Shown here: in pieces, positions 7,741 to 16,213 of the stretch
Layout: every line of letters begins with the position of its first letter
How positions within the stretch are numbered: the stretch's first letter is position 1
Assembly (NCBI GenBank): GCA_023665935.1
Contig: JAMPCZ010000012.1
Coordinates: 1 to 33,549, forward strand
Reading direction: 5' to 3'
Source: Muribaculaceae bacterium
Lineage (GTDB): Bacteria > Cyanobacteriota > Vampirovibrionia > Gastranaerophilales > Gastranaerophilaceae
Length of the DNA stretch: 33,549 nt
Translations under genes and position numbers: made by a program
The notes under the pieces: generated by a model
Told to the model about the DNA's origin: nothing
The model's input: only the letters and a program-made list of their open reading frames with translations
Database searches by the model: none

Positions 7741-8421
7741 TTAGTGTTGTAGTTTATATAATTTTTCTTGTAGTTTTTTTTGATATTTTTTACCTTCATC
7801 AAACTTTCCGAGCTGTCTGCAAATTTCTACTTTATCTTGGAGTGCTTCAATGTTGTTTGGCGCAAATTCTAATGCCGTATTTATTGCAGTTTCAGCTTCT
7901 TTCCATTTGTTTTCTTTCATTTTGATACCGGCAATATATCTGTAATTTGCGGCACTTTTCGGGTTCTTTTTTATCCGATTTTTTAACAGGTTCTTTGCAG
8001 CTTTTAATTCGCCGGTTTTTGTATAAATTTGAATCAATAATGTATCGCTGTTAAGTTCTTTTGCAAGGTTCAGCGCGGCATTGTAATCTCCGGTTTTAAA
8101 ATAACTGTAGGCTGCCAAATATTGTATCCCTTTCCGATTTTCTCCGGTAGATATTTTTTCGTATTTCAGGTAATATTCTATTGCTTCATCGTAGTTTTGC
8201 GTAATTACCAGGATAGGCATTATCGCTTCCAGTGTATAAGTTTTTTGCGGTATAAAGACGGAGTATTTTACGGCTTTTCTAAGATAGTCAGCCTGTTCGC
8301 TTCCGTCTTGAATTGACCAAGCTTTCCACACAAGCAGAAACGGAGTTATCCATATTGCTATTAGTGCAAAAATTAGCACTAATACCGAAAAAATAAGCAT
8401 CCCTAAGTTAATCTTTTTCAT
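7741..8421 (-). CDS. membrane-anchored TPR protein
   Basis: The 226-residue protein has one strong N-terminal membrane segment (residues about 8-32), after which the rest is probably outside the cytoplasmic membrane or facing the cytosol. It has tetratricopeptide-type helical pairs: NYDEAIEYYLKYEK, GDYNAALNLAKEL, GELKAAKNLLKNRIKKNPKS and KWKEAETAINTALEFAPNN. TPRs mediate protein contacts. It lies 10 bases after the upstream permease gene and 12 bases before mgtC, so it is co-transcribed, perhaps as an assembly or partner protein of the transporter. The specific function is unknown. Confidence 0.85.
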   Translation of the reverse strand: MKKINLGMLIFSVLVLIFALIAIWITPFLLVWKAWSIQDGSEQADYLRKAVKYSVFIPQKTYTLEAIMPILVITQNYDEAIEYYLKYEKISTGENRKGIQYLAAYSYFKTGDYNAALNLAKELNSDTLLIQIYTKTGELKAAKNLLKNRIKKNPKSAANYRYIAGIKMKENKWKEAETAINTALEFAPNNIEALQDKVEICRQLGKFDEGKKYQKKLQEKLYKLQH

Positions 8422-8431
8422 ACTCTTCTTT

Positions 8432-9499
8432 CTACCTTACTTTCGATTTTGGATCCAGTATATCTCTAATAGTATCACCTATTAAATTAAATGCCAAAAC
8501 TGATACAAAAATTAAAAAACCGGGAGTCAGGAGCCAAGGACGATATAAAATATTTGTAAATTCTTGAGCTTCTTTGAGCATATTTCCCCAGCTTGCATCG
8601 GGCTGCTGGATTCCCAGTCCCAAGAAGCTTAGCCCTGATTCCGATAAAATATACGATGGGATTGACAATGTCATCGCAACTATAACAAAACTTGTTGTCT
8701 GCGGTAATAAATGTTTTGTTATTATTCGGAATTTTGAAGCCCCGATGGCTTGTGCAGATTGGATGTATTCCTGATTTTTGAGCGATAACACCATTCCTCT
8801 GACGACTCTTGCAAATCCTGCCCATCCTATCAGTGCAAGAATTATTACAATGAGCAGAAACCTTTGAGTACTTGTCATGCCGGGCGGCAGAATAGAGGCA
8901 AGAATTATCAGCAGATAAAAGCTTGGTATTGACATAATCCCTTCGGCAAATCTCATCATTATGCTGTCAATTTTTTCGCCGAAATATCCTGAGATTCCGC
9001 CGTATAACAAACCAATCGGAAACAGTATAAATAATGCTAAAAATCCTATTGTCATAGATATTCTTCCGCCAAAAAGCAGCCTTGAAAATACATCTCTTCC
9101 GTTTATATCTGTTCCTAAAATAAATATCCTGCCATCTTTGTCCGTTGTGAACAAATGTCTTTTCATCGGTATTAAGCCAAGGAATTTATACGGCTGTCCT
9201 TTTGAGAAAAATTTTATATGATGTTTTTTACTGCGGTCAAGATTATATTTTATTTCAAGATTTTCATTATCAAATTCTCTTACATAGTTATAGGTGTACG
9301 GTTTTGAGAGTTTTCCGTTTTCATCTATCGTAAAGATTTTTGACGGTGGAACATATGCCATGGTTCGGTCTGAAAAATCTTTGGTATATGGTGCAATAAA
9401 ATCTGCAAAAAATAATGCCAAATATATCACCCCAAGAACTATTAGAGCAATTCTTGCAAATTTATCTTTCCAAAGTTGTTTTATTATATCCTTAAACAA
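8432..9499 (-). CDS. peptide-type ABC transporter permease (DppC/OppC family), TTG start
   Basis: Second permease of an oligopeptide/nickel-type ABC importer. The 355 residues contain an N-terminal membrane segment (17-37), a large extracytoplasmic loop (about 40-128) followed by the family motif GTDINGRDVFSRLLFGGRIS, and an EAA cytoplasmic loop near 244-267 (EYIQSAQAIGASKFRII) that would touch an ATPase. GLSFLGLGIQQPDASWGNML is diagnostic of DppC/OppC. The only usable start is TTG at 9499, because an in-frame stop lies two codons upstream. Its ribosome-binding site is weak. A palindromic repeat separates it from the first permease gene. Confidence 0.92.
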   Translation of the reverse strand: MFKDIIKQLWKDKFARIALIVLGVIYLALFFADFIAPYTKDFSDRTMAYVPPSKIFTIDENGKLSKPYTYNYVREFDNENLEIKYNLDRSKKHHIKFFSKGQPYKFLGLIPMKRHLFTTDKDGRIFILGTDINGRDVFSRLLFGGRISMTIGFLALFILFPIGLLYGGISGYFGEKIDSIMMRFAEGIMSIPSFYLLIILASILPPGMTSTQRFLLIVIILALIGWAGFARVVRGMVLSLKNQEYIQSAQAIGASKFRIITKHLLPQTTSFVIVAMTLSIPSYILSESGLSFLGLGIQQPDASWGNMLKEAQEFTNILYRPWLLTPGFLIFVSVLAFNLIGDTIRDILDPKSKVR

Positions 9500-9520
9500 T
9501 TTTTAACTCGATTCTGTTAA

Positions 9521-9586
9521 GAGATTCTTCGGCTTGTTATCATCCTGAGAGTTAGCGAAGAATCTCATAAATACCGCCTCAGGATG
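9521..9586. repeat. intra-operon palindromic repeat
   Basis: Two interleaved inverted repeats lie between the two permease genes: GAGATTCTTCG (9521-9531) with CGAAGAATCTC (9556-9566), perfect over 11 bases, and CATCCTGAG (9541-9549) with CTCAGGATG (9578-9586), perfect over 9 bases. The two pairings are mutually exclusive as simple hairpins. This resembles common dispersed intergenic repeats with a CGAAGAATCTC core. No coding capacity. Confidence 0.75.
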
Positions 9587-9594
9587 ACTTTATC

Positions 9595-10566
9595 TTATCC
9601 TCCGCTTCTAATCCTCGGGTCTGTTATGACAAGGAGTATATCTGCTAACAGGTTGCCTAGAATTAACATAATTGCTCCCATCATAAGTGATGCCATAACA
9701 AGGTTTATATCAGATTTTAAAACAGCTTCTAAAATAAGTCTGCCAAGTCCCGGGTATTGAAATACATATTCTGTTAGAGCTGCACCTGACAGTAATCCTG
9801 CAAATTCAAACCCTAAAAGCGTAATCATCGGATTTATTGCATTTCTCAATGCGTGTTTGTATATTACCATACTTTCAGACAGCCCTTTTGCCCTTGCAAA
9901 TTTTACATAATCACTATCTAAAACATCAAGCATATTTGCTCTCATTTGACGCTGCAGCCCGGCTAAAGAAATCGTAAACAGTACAAATACCGGTAGAATC
10001 AGGTGATATGCTATATCTAAAATCTTTTTGCCAAAGCTTAAATCTGCGAAATTAGGGCTGGTTAACCCTCCGATAGGAAACCACCCGGTTTTGACCGCAA
10101 ATAATAGTAACAGTACAGCAAAGAAAAACGACGGAATAGCCATTCCTATACTGGTTAAAACTGTAAGAATTCTGTCAAATGACGTTTTCCATTTTACAGC
10201 TGCAATTATTCCCAGCGGAACCCCGACAAGCCAGGTTAACAGAATTACCATAGTTGTCAGCAGTAATGTATTAGGAATTCTCTCTTTTAATTTTTGGCTG
10301 ACTTTTTCTCCTGTTGAAGTTACACCTAAGTCACCCTTAATAAATGAGAATGCCCATTTACCGTATTGGATTATTATTGGTTTGTCCAGCCCAAGCCTTT
10401 GACGTTCTTTTTCTACTGTTTCCGGTGATATTGACGGGTTTAATTTTAATTCCGCCAATGGATCGACTGGTGAAAGTCTTATAATAAAAAAGCTTATAAA
10501 CGAAACTATAATGAGCAGTGGAATCGTTTGTATTATTCTTTTTGAAATGTATTTTAATATTTCCAT
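9595..10566 (-). CDS. peptide-type ABC transporter permease (DppB/OppB family)
   Basis: First permease of the importer. The 323 residues show the DppB/OppB N-terminus (YISKRIIQTIPLLIIVSF), the RLGLDKPIIIQYGKW segment near 57-71, six membrane segments, an EAA loop at 220-246 (YVKFARAKGLSESMVIYKHA) and the C-terminal family hallmark VFQYPGLGRLILEAV, ending TDPRIRSGG. It lies 47 bases after the substrate-binding protein gene with a repeat element in the gap. The EAA loop is intact, so it should pair with an ATPase, but none is encoded nearby. Confidence 0.94.
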   Translation of the reverse strand: MEILKYISKRIIQTIPLLIIVSFISFFIIRLSPVDPLAELKLNPSISPETVEKERQRLGLDKPIIIQYGKWAFSFIKGDLGVTSTGEKVSQKLKERIPNTLLLTTMVILLTWLVGVPLGIIAAVKWKTSFDRILTVLTSIGMAIPSFFFAVLLLLFAVKTGWFPIGGLTSPNFADLSFGKKILDIAYHLILPVFVLFTISLAGLQRQMRANMLDVLDSDYVKFARAKGLSESMVIYKHALRNAINPMITLLGFEFAGLLSGAALTEYVFQYPGLGRLILEAVLKSDINLVMASLMMGAIMLILGNLLADILLVITDPRIRSGG

Positions 10567-10573
10567 TATTGTT

Positions 10574-10607
10574 AAACCCTCACCCTAGCCCTCTCCCTAT
10601 GAGAGGG
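10574..10607. repeat. dispersed palindromic repeat, copy 1
   Basis: A 34-base element between the binding-protein and permease genes. It contains CCCTCTC (10589-10595) and GAGAGGG (10601-10607), a 7-base stem with a CCTAT loop. Its reverse complement recurs at 25482-25515, between atpB and atpE, with 30 of 34 bases identical and the 4 differences confined to the loop. Confidence 0.8.
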
Positions 10608-10613
10608 TATATT

Positions 10614-12449
10614 TTATTTGACATATATTTCTTCGATGTTATGTGTAAGTCCGCCAAGGCTTGACGGATATATGTTTTTAAACTTATTTCTTATTGCGAC
10701 GATTATTACAGGTGAATATATGTAGATAAACGGTTTTTCTTTATGTACGATTTCCTGATATTTGTCGTAATATTTTTTTCTGTCTTCAAATTTAGTTGCT
10801 AAAGCTCCTTTGGTAAAACATTCATCCAGTTCTTTTTCCCATTGTAAGATGTTAATTTTACCCTCGTCGGGGTTTCTCATATTAAACATATGAAGTCGTC
10901 CGTCAGAAAGCCAAACGTTTTTGCCGCCGTTAGGCTCAAGCGGAGAACCGGTAAGTCCCATTATAACCATGTCCCAATCAAAGGTACTGACAAGTTTATT
11001 TACCAGTGAATTGAATTCAATCGGCTTAAAGTTAACTTTCATTCCCAGGTCTTCAAGGTCTTGCTTTACCATGACTCCGATTGCTTCACGTTCGGTGTTT
11101 CCGGCATTTGTATAAAGATCAAATTCAACCCTGTTTCCGTTCTTATCGTAAAGGATTCCTTTTTGGGTATAAAATCCTGATTTTTGCAGGAGCGATTTAG
11201 CTTTTTCTATATTTTTGCCGTAAGGTTTGATATTTTTATTTAAGTAGATGGAGTTTAAGCTTTCCGGCGTAAACAGAGGCTCTGCGATTCCGTTAGCAAT
11301 ATTAAACACCATGTTTTTTCTGTCAACGGCTAAGTCGACGGCACTTCTAAAATTAACATCTCTGAACCACTTTTGTTTAATCGGATTTACGTAATATTTG
11401 CCGTCTTTTCCTTTACGGTCATTGAGATTCATTGAAAGGTATGTGGTGGAGGTTGTCGGGCCGAGGTTGTATAATTTAAAGTCTGAATGCGGTTCAAGTG
11501 ATTTGTACCTTGCAACCTTTGAGCCCTGCAATGTTATTGTATCAAGTTCCCTTGCTTCAAATTTTAAAACTTCGTTGTTCAAATCTCCTACTATCAGATA
11601 AATAAGCTTATCTAAGTATGGTAATTTTTCTCCCTTTTTGTTAATTTCGTAATAATTGGGATTTCTGTCAAATACTATTCTTTGAGCCGGTACATATTCT
11701 TTTAGTCTGAATGCGCCTGAAGTAACAAAATCCTTTGGCGGAGTGTTTGTTGACAGGAAGGAGTCAAAATAAGTTTTCCCCTTTTTTACTGCCGGCATGA
11801 AGATGTGTTTGGGAGCAATAGAGGTGGACAATAGTCTGATAAACGGGGCGTACGGTTTTGGTGTAATAAATTCCACGGTGTAATTATCGACTTTTTTTAC
11901 CTCGGGAAGTTTGTCATCTATAACTAATGAATCTCGTACCGATGTATCTCCAAATCCTGCAAAAATAATGTTTTTCCACGTAAAAATGACATCATCCGCG
12001 GTAATAGGTTTTCCATCAGACCATGTTATGCCGTGTCGAAGCTTTATTGTGTAGGTTTTTCCGTCTTCTGATATAGAGTATGATTTTGCAAGTTTTGGTG
12101 AAGGTTCTCCTGTTATCGGGTTTGTAGAAATCAGTCCGTCATACATAATACCTGCCATTGTGGAAGATGTATTATCTTTACTGTTAAACGGATTGAAGGT
12201 CTTTGGTCCTTCCCCGATTGTGGAGGAAATCAATTCGCCTCCAAATTTTCCTACAGGAGCTTTGGACTCCAGGTAATCAATCCCACCTATTGTTACATTT
12301 ACGGGGGCTGGGTATTCTGTGGTTATGTTGTTTGATTTTTTAGTCTGTTTGGTAAGTTTTTCCTGCGGAATGTCTTTTATCAAGCACCCTTTTAGTAAAA
12401 CTCCAATAACCAAAATTACTAATATTACCCTAAAAACTCTCCTAATCAT
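10614..12449 (-). CDS. family 5 extracellular solute-binding protein
   Basis: Substrate receptor of the peptide/opine/nickel-type ABC importer. The 611-residue protein has an N-terminal hydrophobic segment ending LVIGVLLKGC, where C22 could be a lipoprotein cysteine (the LKGC box is atypical because of Lys at -2). It then has the SBP_bac_5 pattern: FNPFNSKDNTSS, PKLAKSYSISEDGKTYTIKL and WSDGKPITADDVIFTW near 140-155, and later HIFMPA, RNPNYYEINKKG and a second lobe ending in HNIEEIYVK. It is the first gene of the operon. The ligand cannot be told from sequence. Confidence 0.93.
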   Translation of the reverse strand: MIRRVFRVILVILVIGVLLKGCLIKDIPQEKLTKQTKKSNNITTEYPAPVNVTIGGIDYLESKAPVGKFGGELISSTIGEGPKTFNPFNSKDNTSSTMAGIMYDGLISTNPITGEPSPKLAKSYSISEDGKTYTIKLRHGITWSDGKPITADDVIFTWKNIIFAGFGDTSVRDSLVIDDKLPEVKKVDNYTVEFITPKPYAPFIRLLSTSIAPKHIFMPAVKKGKTYFDSFLSTNTPPKDFVTSGAFRLKEYVPAQRIVFDRNPNYYEINKKGEKLPYLDKLIYLIVGDLNNEVLKFEARELDTITLQGSKVARYKSLEPHSDFKLYNLGPTTSTTYLSMNLNDRKGKDGKYYVNPIKQKWFRDVNFRSAVDLAVDRKNMVFNIANGIAEPLFTPESLNSIYLNKNIKPYGKNIEKAKSLLQKSGFYTQKGILYDKNGNRVEFDLYTNAGNTEREAIGVMVKQDLEDLGMKVNFKPIEFNSLVNKLVSTFDWDMVIMGLTGSPLEPNGGKNVWLSDGRLHMFNMRNPDEGKINILQWEKELDECFTKGALATKFEDRKKYYDKYQEIVHKEKPFIYIYSPVIIVAIRNKFKNIYPSSLGGLTHNIEEIYVK

Positions 12450-12611
12450 GTTTTCAATATATCATAAAAAGAATTAATTATATTATCTTGTCGGACAGAT
12501 TCAAAATTTAATTGTAACAAATTGTTAAGCGATAGCTTTACATTTAACAAGTTTTTTTTTGTTTGCACTTATAATGGACAATATCAAAACTATTATATAG
12601 GAGAAATTATT

Positions 12612-13211
12612 ATGAGAATTGCACCGGTTTCTTTAAATCAACAGAAATCACAATCTTTTGGTACTCTACATTTTGAATTGGATAAACCATCAAAACAACT
12701 ATATTACGACATGTGTAAGGAGCAAGGTTATAGCGAGTCATGGACTCTTGAATGTATAGGCGGGCTGAATAAAATCATTGCAGATATGGACGAAAAAACC
12801 GATAAGCAAGTTCAATGGTTTTTGAACCAAAGTCCTGCAACCCGTTATTTGCTGGCTAAGGATGTATGGCCGGAAAAAACAGTGGTTCCGTTATCTGTCA
12901 GAAGGGTTCAGGCAGATGAAAATAATCAGGATTTGGTTGCGACTATTGACGGTCGATATTCTGTTACTGCTGAAGATATAGAAGATATGAAGCCTTACAC
13001 CCCTCAGCGCAGATATAATGATATGGATTACAGAGCATTTTTGTACAGATTACCGAAAGTCGACTTTATTATTGATGAATTAATCATTCCGCAGGTTTTA
13101 GAAAAACCTCTTTACGTAAAGGCTGCTAATGAATTTGCCGAACGTGCGGATATGGATGATGAAACTAAGGTAAAAGATATTCGTAAAGATATCAATGAAT
13201 GGCTAGGCTAG
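12612..13211 (+). CDS. hypothetical protein with N-terminal SFG motif
   Basis: No family is recognised. The 199-residue product starts MRIAPVSLNQQKSQSFGTLH, so F16 lies in a Ser-Phe-Gly motif after a polar leader, as in several other hypothetical proteins here. It has no membrane segment. The body is charged and mixed helix/strand, with YDMCKEQGYSESWTLECIGG near residue 35 and an acidic/basic C-terminus ending DINEWLG. The start at 12612 is supported by AGGAG at 12599-12603. TATAAT at 12570-12575 could be its -10, and a terminator-like structure follows. It stands alone, divergent from the transporter operon. Confidence 0.82.
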   Translation: MRIAPVSLNQQKSQSFGTLHFELDKPSKQLYYDMCKEQGYSESWTLECIGGLNKIIADMDEKTDKQVQWFLNQSPATRYLLAKDVWPEKTVVPLSVRRVQADENNQDLVATIDGRYSVTAEDIEDMKPYTPQRRYNDMDYRAFLYRLPKVDFIIDELIIPQVLEKPLYVKAANEFAERADMDDETKVKDIRKDINEWLG

Positions 13212-13240
13212 AATAGTTAAATTTTAAATTTTACGTAAAA

Positions 13241-13301
13241 GTCGATACTTCAAACTAAGCTTTTAAAAGCATTTAGAGCTAACGGTTTGAATCGGCTTTT
13301 T
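13241..13301 (+). terminator. probable terminator after the 12612 gene
   Basis: GTCGAT-AC-TTCAAAC (13241-13255) can pair with GTTTGAATCGGC (13285-13296) with small bulges, followed by TTTTT (13297-13301). The loop contains a smaller AAGCTTTTAAAAGC palindrome. It sits between convergent genes. The imperfect stem lowers confidence. Confidence 0.45.
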
Positions 13302-13307
13302 GCGTGT

Positions 13308-13937
13308 TTAATCAAGCTGTAAGTTATGACAGTCTGTACCGCCGGTTTTAATCAGCTTATATTTGTCTGCGATTTCTTCTATTTGTTCAGGGTTAGAAAA
13401 TTTAATATATTTTCTCCATCTCGGGTACGGATAATAAACTTCAATTCCATCCAGTCCCATATCTGTAAGCTCTTTTACGAAGGTATCAAGTGATAAAGCC
13501 CAACAGCATGCCGGATGTGCTAAAACGGCAATTCCTCCTGCTTGATGAATTGAGTCTATTAATTCTTTAAGATTTCTTTTCGCAAAAATTCTTACTATAT
13601 CGGCTACTGTGCCTTTTTTATCTTTTGCATAAAATTTTTGCATTCCTGCGTTGTTGGTATCAAACCCGTAAGCAAGCAGGTGAAGAAATATATATTTGTA
13701 CCAAACATCAAATTCTGCGCCGATAATTACCTCTGTCCTGGGGTTTTCAATGTGTCCTTGAACCGTATTGTGATCTGTTATTGCAAAAGCCTTTATTCCC
13801 TTTTCTTTAGCCATTTTTACAATTTGGCGGAATTCGGCTTTCCCGTCAGAATATGTGGAGTGGATATGTAAATTAACTCTTCCGCCCTCATAATCTTCTT
13901 TTGTTAAGGTTTTTATTAATTCTATTTGGTTATTCAT
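13308..13937 (-). CDS. PHP-domain phosphoesterase
   Basis: Metal-dependent phosphoesterase of the PHP superfamily, possibly acting on 3',5'-nucleoside bisphosphate or RNA 5' ends like RNase AM/YciV (inferred from the family). The 209 residues carry the metal-ligand motifs in order: HIHSTYSDG at 24-32, ITDHNTV near 53-59, GAEF at 73-76, LHLLAYGF near 85, LAHP at 139-142 and GGTDCH at 199-204. All expected His/Asp positions are present. It is shorter than YciV (about 290), mainly in the middle insert. It is monocistronic and divergent from the 13986 operon. Confidence 0.88.
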   Translation of the reverse strand: MNNQIELIKTLTKEDYEGGRVNLHIHSTYSDGKAEFRQIVKMAKEKGIKAFAITDHNTVQGHIENPRTEVIIGAEFDVWYKYIFLHLLAYGFDTNNAGMQKFYAKDKKGTVADIVRIFAKRNLKELIDSIHQAGGIAVLAHPACCWALSLDTFVKELTDMGLDGIEVYYPYPRWRKYIKFSNPEQIEEIADKYKLIKTGGTDCHNLQLD

Positions 13938-13985
13938 TAAAAAATAGTCCTATTTGTTATAAAATTATATTACAAAGGAGGCTTT

Positions 13986-14906
13986 ATGTCCAAATATGAG
14001 ATAAAAAACAGTATATGGTTTACTTTGGCGGAAGGGATTAGGATTTATTTTACCAATATTGATAAATTCTTTTTATATATGTTGTTTCCTGTGTTTGGAC
14101 AATTGATTGGTATTGCGCTGGCGTTTGGGTTGACATTAGGCTTTTCAGATATAGTTGCGCAGCGCGCCGATAGTCTTACGCATGCTCTCCTGCTGATTAT
14201 TCTTTTGGCAATGCCGGGGTTGTTGATATTTGTTAAAGCATTTTGGGATTTTATGGTTGCATACGTGGCGATAAATTCAATGGCTGAAGGTGCTGTTAAC
14301 ACTGGCAGAGTTTATGATTTTCAATCACATAACGAAGTTGCCACAAGAAGATGTACTAATTTTATTTTGCTTCTTCTTGCCGTCGGGATAATGAGCGGAC
14401 TAGCCTCTAATATCTTACTTATGGTTCCGGGATTTATTTTGTGGATTTATTTTATCCTTGTTTATCAAGTTTTCACATTCGAGCCTGAACTGTCCACTGT
14501 AGAGTGTTTTAAGAGAAGTTTTAATCTGGTGAAAGGGCATTGGCTGCGTACGGTTATTTTGCTTGGGATTTTGTGGTTCTTCTCTATTTATATTATCTCA
14601 ACCGGAGTAAGTGTCGTTTTTGATTATTTGAACCTGACTGATAAAATTTGTTCAGCTTTCAATTTTATTACAAACACGATACCGCTGGATTCTTGCAACA
14701 GGGCTTTAACTTATTTTAATCAACCGATTATTACTCCTGATATGATATCAAAATCTATATTTTATTCGATATTAACAAGTATTGTACTGGGTTTGACATT
14801 GCCGATTAGAAGTATTTGCTGGACGTTGTGGTACGGGAATTTGGTCAATTTGGCAAACCGTAAAGAATCTCAGCCAAGAAAAAAGCGGGCTAAATATGAG
14901 GAATAG
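13986..14906 (+). CDS. polytopic membrane protein
   Basis: The 306-residue integral membrane protein has about six hydrophobic segments (near 28-50, 65-95, 122-150, 185-210, 258-280). It carries a cytoplasmic motif FKRSFNLVKGHWLRTVIL near residue 180, which resembles the repeated [FS]-x-LVKG-x-W segment of YciC/GPDPase-type membrane domains. The C-terminus is basic (RKKRAKYEE). AAAGGAGG precedes the ATG. It heads an operon with a zinc-ribbon protein, rph and two exported proteins. The function is not known. Confidence 0.82.
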   Translation: MSKYEIKNSIWFTLAEGIRIYFTNIDKFFLYMLFPVFGQLIGIALAFGLTLGFSDIVAQRADSLTHALLLIILLAMPGLLIFVKAFWDFMVAYVAINSMAEGAVNTGRVYDFQSHNEVATRRCTNFILLLLAVGIMSGLASNILLMVPGFILWIYFILVYQVFTFEPELSTVECFKRSFNLVKGHWLRTVILLGILWFFSIYIISTGVSVVFDYLNLTDKICSAFNFITNTIPLDSCNRALTYFNQPIITPDMISKSIFYSILTSIVLGLTLPIRSICWTLWYGNLVNLANRKESQPRKKRAKYEE

Positions 14907-14909
14907 CGA

Positions 14910-15125
14910 ATGTTTATTTGTAAGAATTGCAAATCTGTTGATAAATTTGAACTTATGTTTTCTCCTGATTATAACGGGGAGAAAAACTTTTCAAAGCGTT
15001 ATAACGACAAAGGCGAGATAGAAATAACCGTTGATGGGTATATTTTTGTTCCTGATTTGCAGTTTATGAATGACCATGCGGTATGTCGTTATTGCGGTCA
15101 GATTTATATTTGGGATTATGAGTAG
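14910..15125 (+). CDS. small zinc-ribbon protein
   Basis: The 71-residue protein has two knuckles, ICKNC (C4, C7) and VCRYCG (C59, C62), spaced as in treble-clef/zinc-ribbon folds, with a beta-rich middle (GEIEITVDGYIFVPDL). It begins 3 bases after the upstream stop, with GAGGA inside the end of the upstream gene. Zinc binding is inferred from the four cysteines; the partner is unknown. The second knuckle resembles that of the 77-residue protein at 1565. Confidence 0.82.
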   Translation: MFICKNCKSVDKFELMFSPDYNGEKNFSKRYNDKGEIEITVDGYIFVPDLQFMNDHAVCRYCGQIYIWDYE

Positions 15126-15154
15126 GGCAGCTGATAAATTTAAGGAGAATCATT

Positions 15155-15850
15155 ATGAGATTAGAAAACAGGGAAAATAACCAAACACGCGAGATTAGAT
15201 TTACCAAAAACTATACCAAAAACGCATTGGGGTCAGTTTTGGTTGAGTTTGGGGATACGAAAGTCATAACGACCGCCTCTGTAGAAGCGGGTAAACCAAA
15301 ATGGATGGATAAAGATGAAAAAAGAGGATGGTTAACTGCTGAATATTCCCTGCTTCCTTCTTCTACTTCTACTAGGTGTCAGCGTGAAAGAACAAAGATT
15401 TCAGGTAGAACTCAGGAAATTCAGCGTCTAATAGGAAGAAGTTTAAGAGCCTGTGTGGATTTAGAAAAAATGCCGGATTTAACAATAACAATTGATGCTG
15501 ATGTAATTCAAGCAGACGGTGGTACCAGAACGGCAAGTATTTGCGGAGGGTTTGTTGCGTTGGCGGATGCGGTAGAAAAATTGTTAGCAGATGGCACATT
15601 GGCAGAAAACCCTATAATTGAACCTGTTGCAGCGATTTCTGCGGGGATTGTTGATGGTGAAGTTCGATTAGATTTGAATTATGCGGAGGATTCTCATGCT
15701 CAAGTGGATTCAAATGTTGTTTTGACAAAGAGCGGCAAAATTATTGAGTTTCAAACAACGGCGGAGGGAGAACCTTATGAGTTTGATAAGATGATTGAAA
15801 TTTTTAATGTTGCTCAAAAAGGTATAAATGAAATTATTGAAAAATATTAG
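15155..15850 (+). CDS. rph: ribonuclease PH
   Basis: Phosphorolytic 3'-to-5' exoribonuclease that trims tRNA 3' ends and takes part in rRNA turnover. The 231 residues contain GWLTAEYSLLPSS near 58-70, SGRTQEIQRLIGRSLRA at 83-99 (phosphate-binding R85), IDADVIQADGGTRTASI near 113-129 and LDLNYAEDSHAQVDSN near 172-187 with the catalytic acidic residues. It ends a few residues short of the usual 238 but is complete. AAGGAG precedes the ATG. In many bacteria rph is followed by a rdgB/XTP pyrophosphatase; here it is followed by two exported proteins. Confidence 0.96.
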   Translation: MRLENRENNQTREIRFTKNYTKNALGSVLVEFGDTKVITTASVEAGKPKWMDKDEKRGWLTAEYSLLPSSTSTRCQRERTKISGRTQEIQRLIGRSLRACVDLEKMPDLTITIDADVIQADGGTRTASICGGFVALADAVEKLLADGTLAENPIIEPVAAISAGIVDGEVRLDLNYAEDSHAQVDSNVVLTKSGKIIEFQTTAEGEPYEFDKMIEIFNVAQKGINEIIEKY

Positions 15851-15871
15851 TTTTTAGGATAATCTTTTGTT

Positions 15872-16213
15872 ATGCGAAAATTTGGATTGTGTTTATCTGT
15901 GTTAATTTTGATATCGGGGACGATTGGTTATTGCCGCTCCGGTGCTGATGTTTCGGTTCAGTCTACCGTTGGTGTCGGTGACTCTACAGAGCGTGCCCTT
16001 GATGCTACAAAACCAACTAAAGCCGAGCGAAATGAACAAAAAGAGAGAGAAAATCGTTCTAATAAGTATATAAAGCTGAGAAAGAAAATTTCAAAGCATG
16101 ACAAAACAAGATTGCACAAAGAAAAAGAATTAGAATATTTAGAGTATAGGTTAGAATTAAAAAAACAAAAATTAGAAATGTTAGGCGTGGATTTGCCGAA
16201 AGGAGAAAATTAA
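15872..16213 (+). CDS. small exported helical protein
   Basis: The 113-residue protein has an N-terminal signal-like segment (MRKFGLCLSVLILISGTIGY) with likely cleavage near residue 22-25. A Ser/Thr/Val-rich stretch follows, then a very charged helix (residues about 50-105) rich in Lys, Glu and Leu with heptad-like spacing, probably a coiled coil. I recognise no family. Its stop abuts the next gene's ATG, so the two are co-expressed and probably functionally linked. Confidence 0.72.
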   Translation: MRKFGLCLSVLILISGTIGYCRSGADVSVQSTVGVGDSTERALDATKPTKAERNEQKERENRSNKYIKLRKKISKHDKTRLHKEKELEYLEYRLELKKQKLEMLGVDLPKGEN

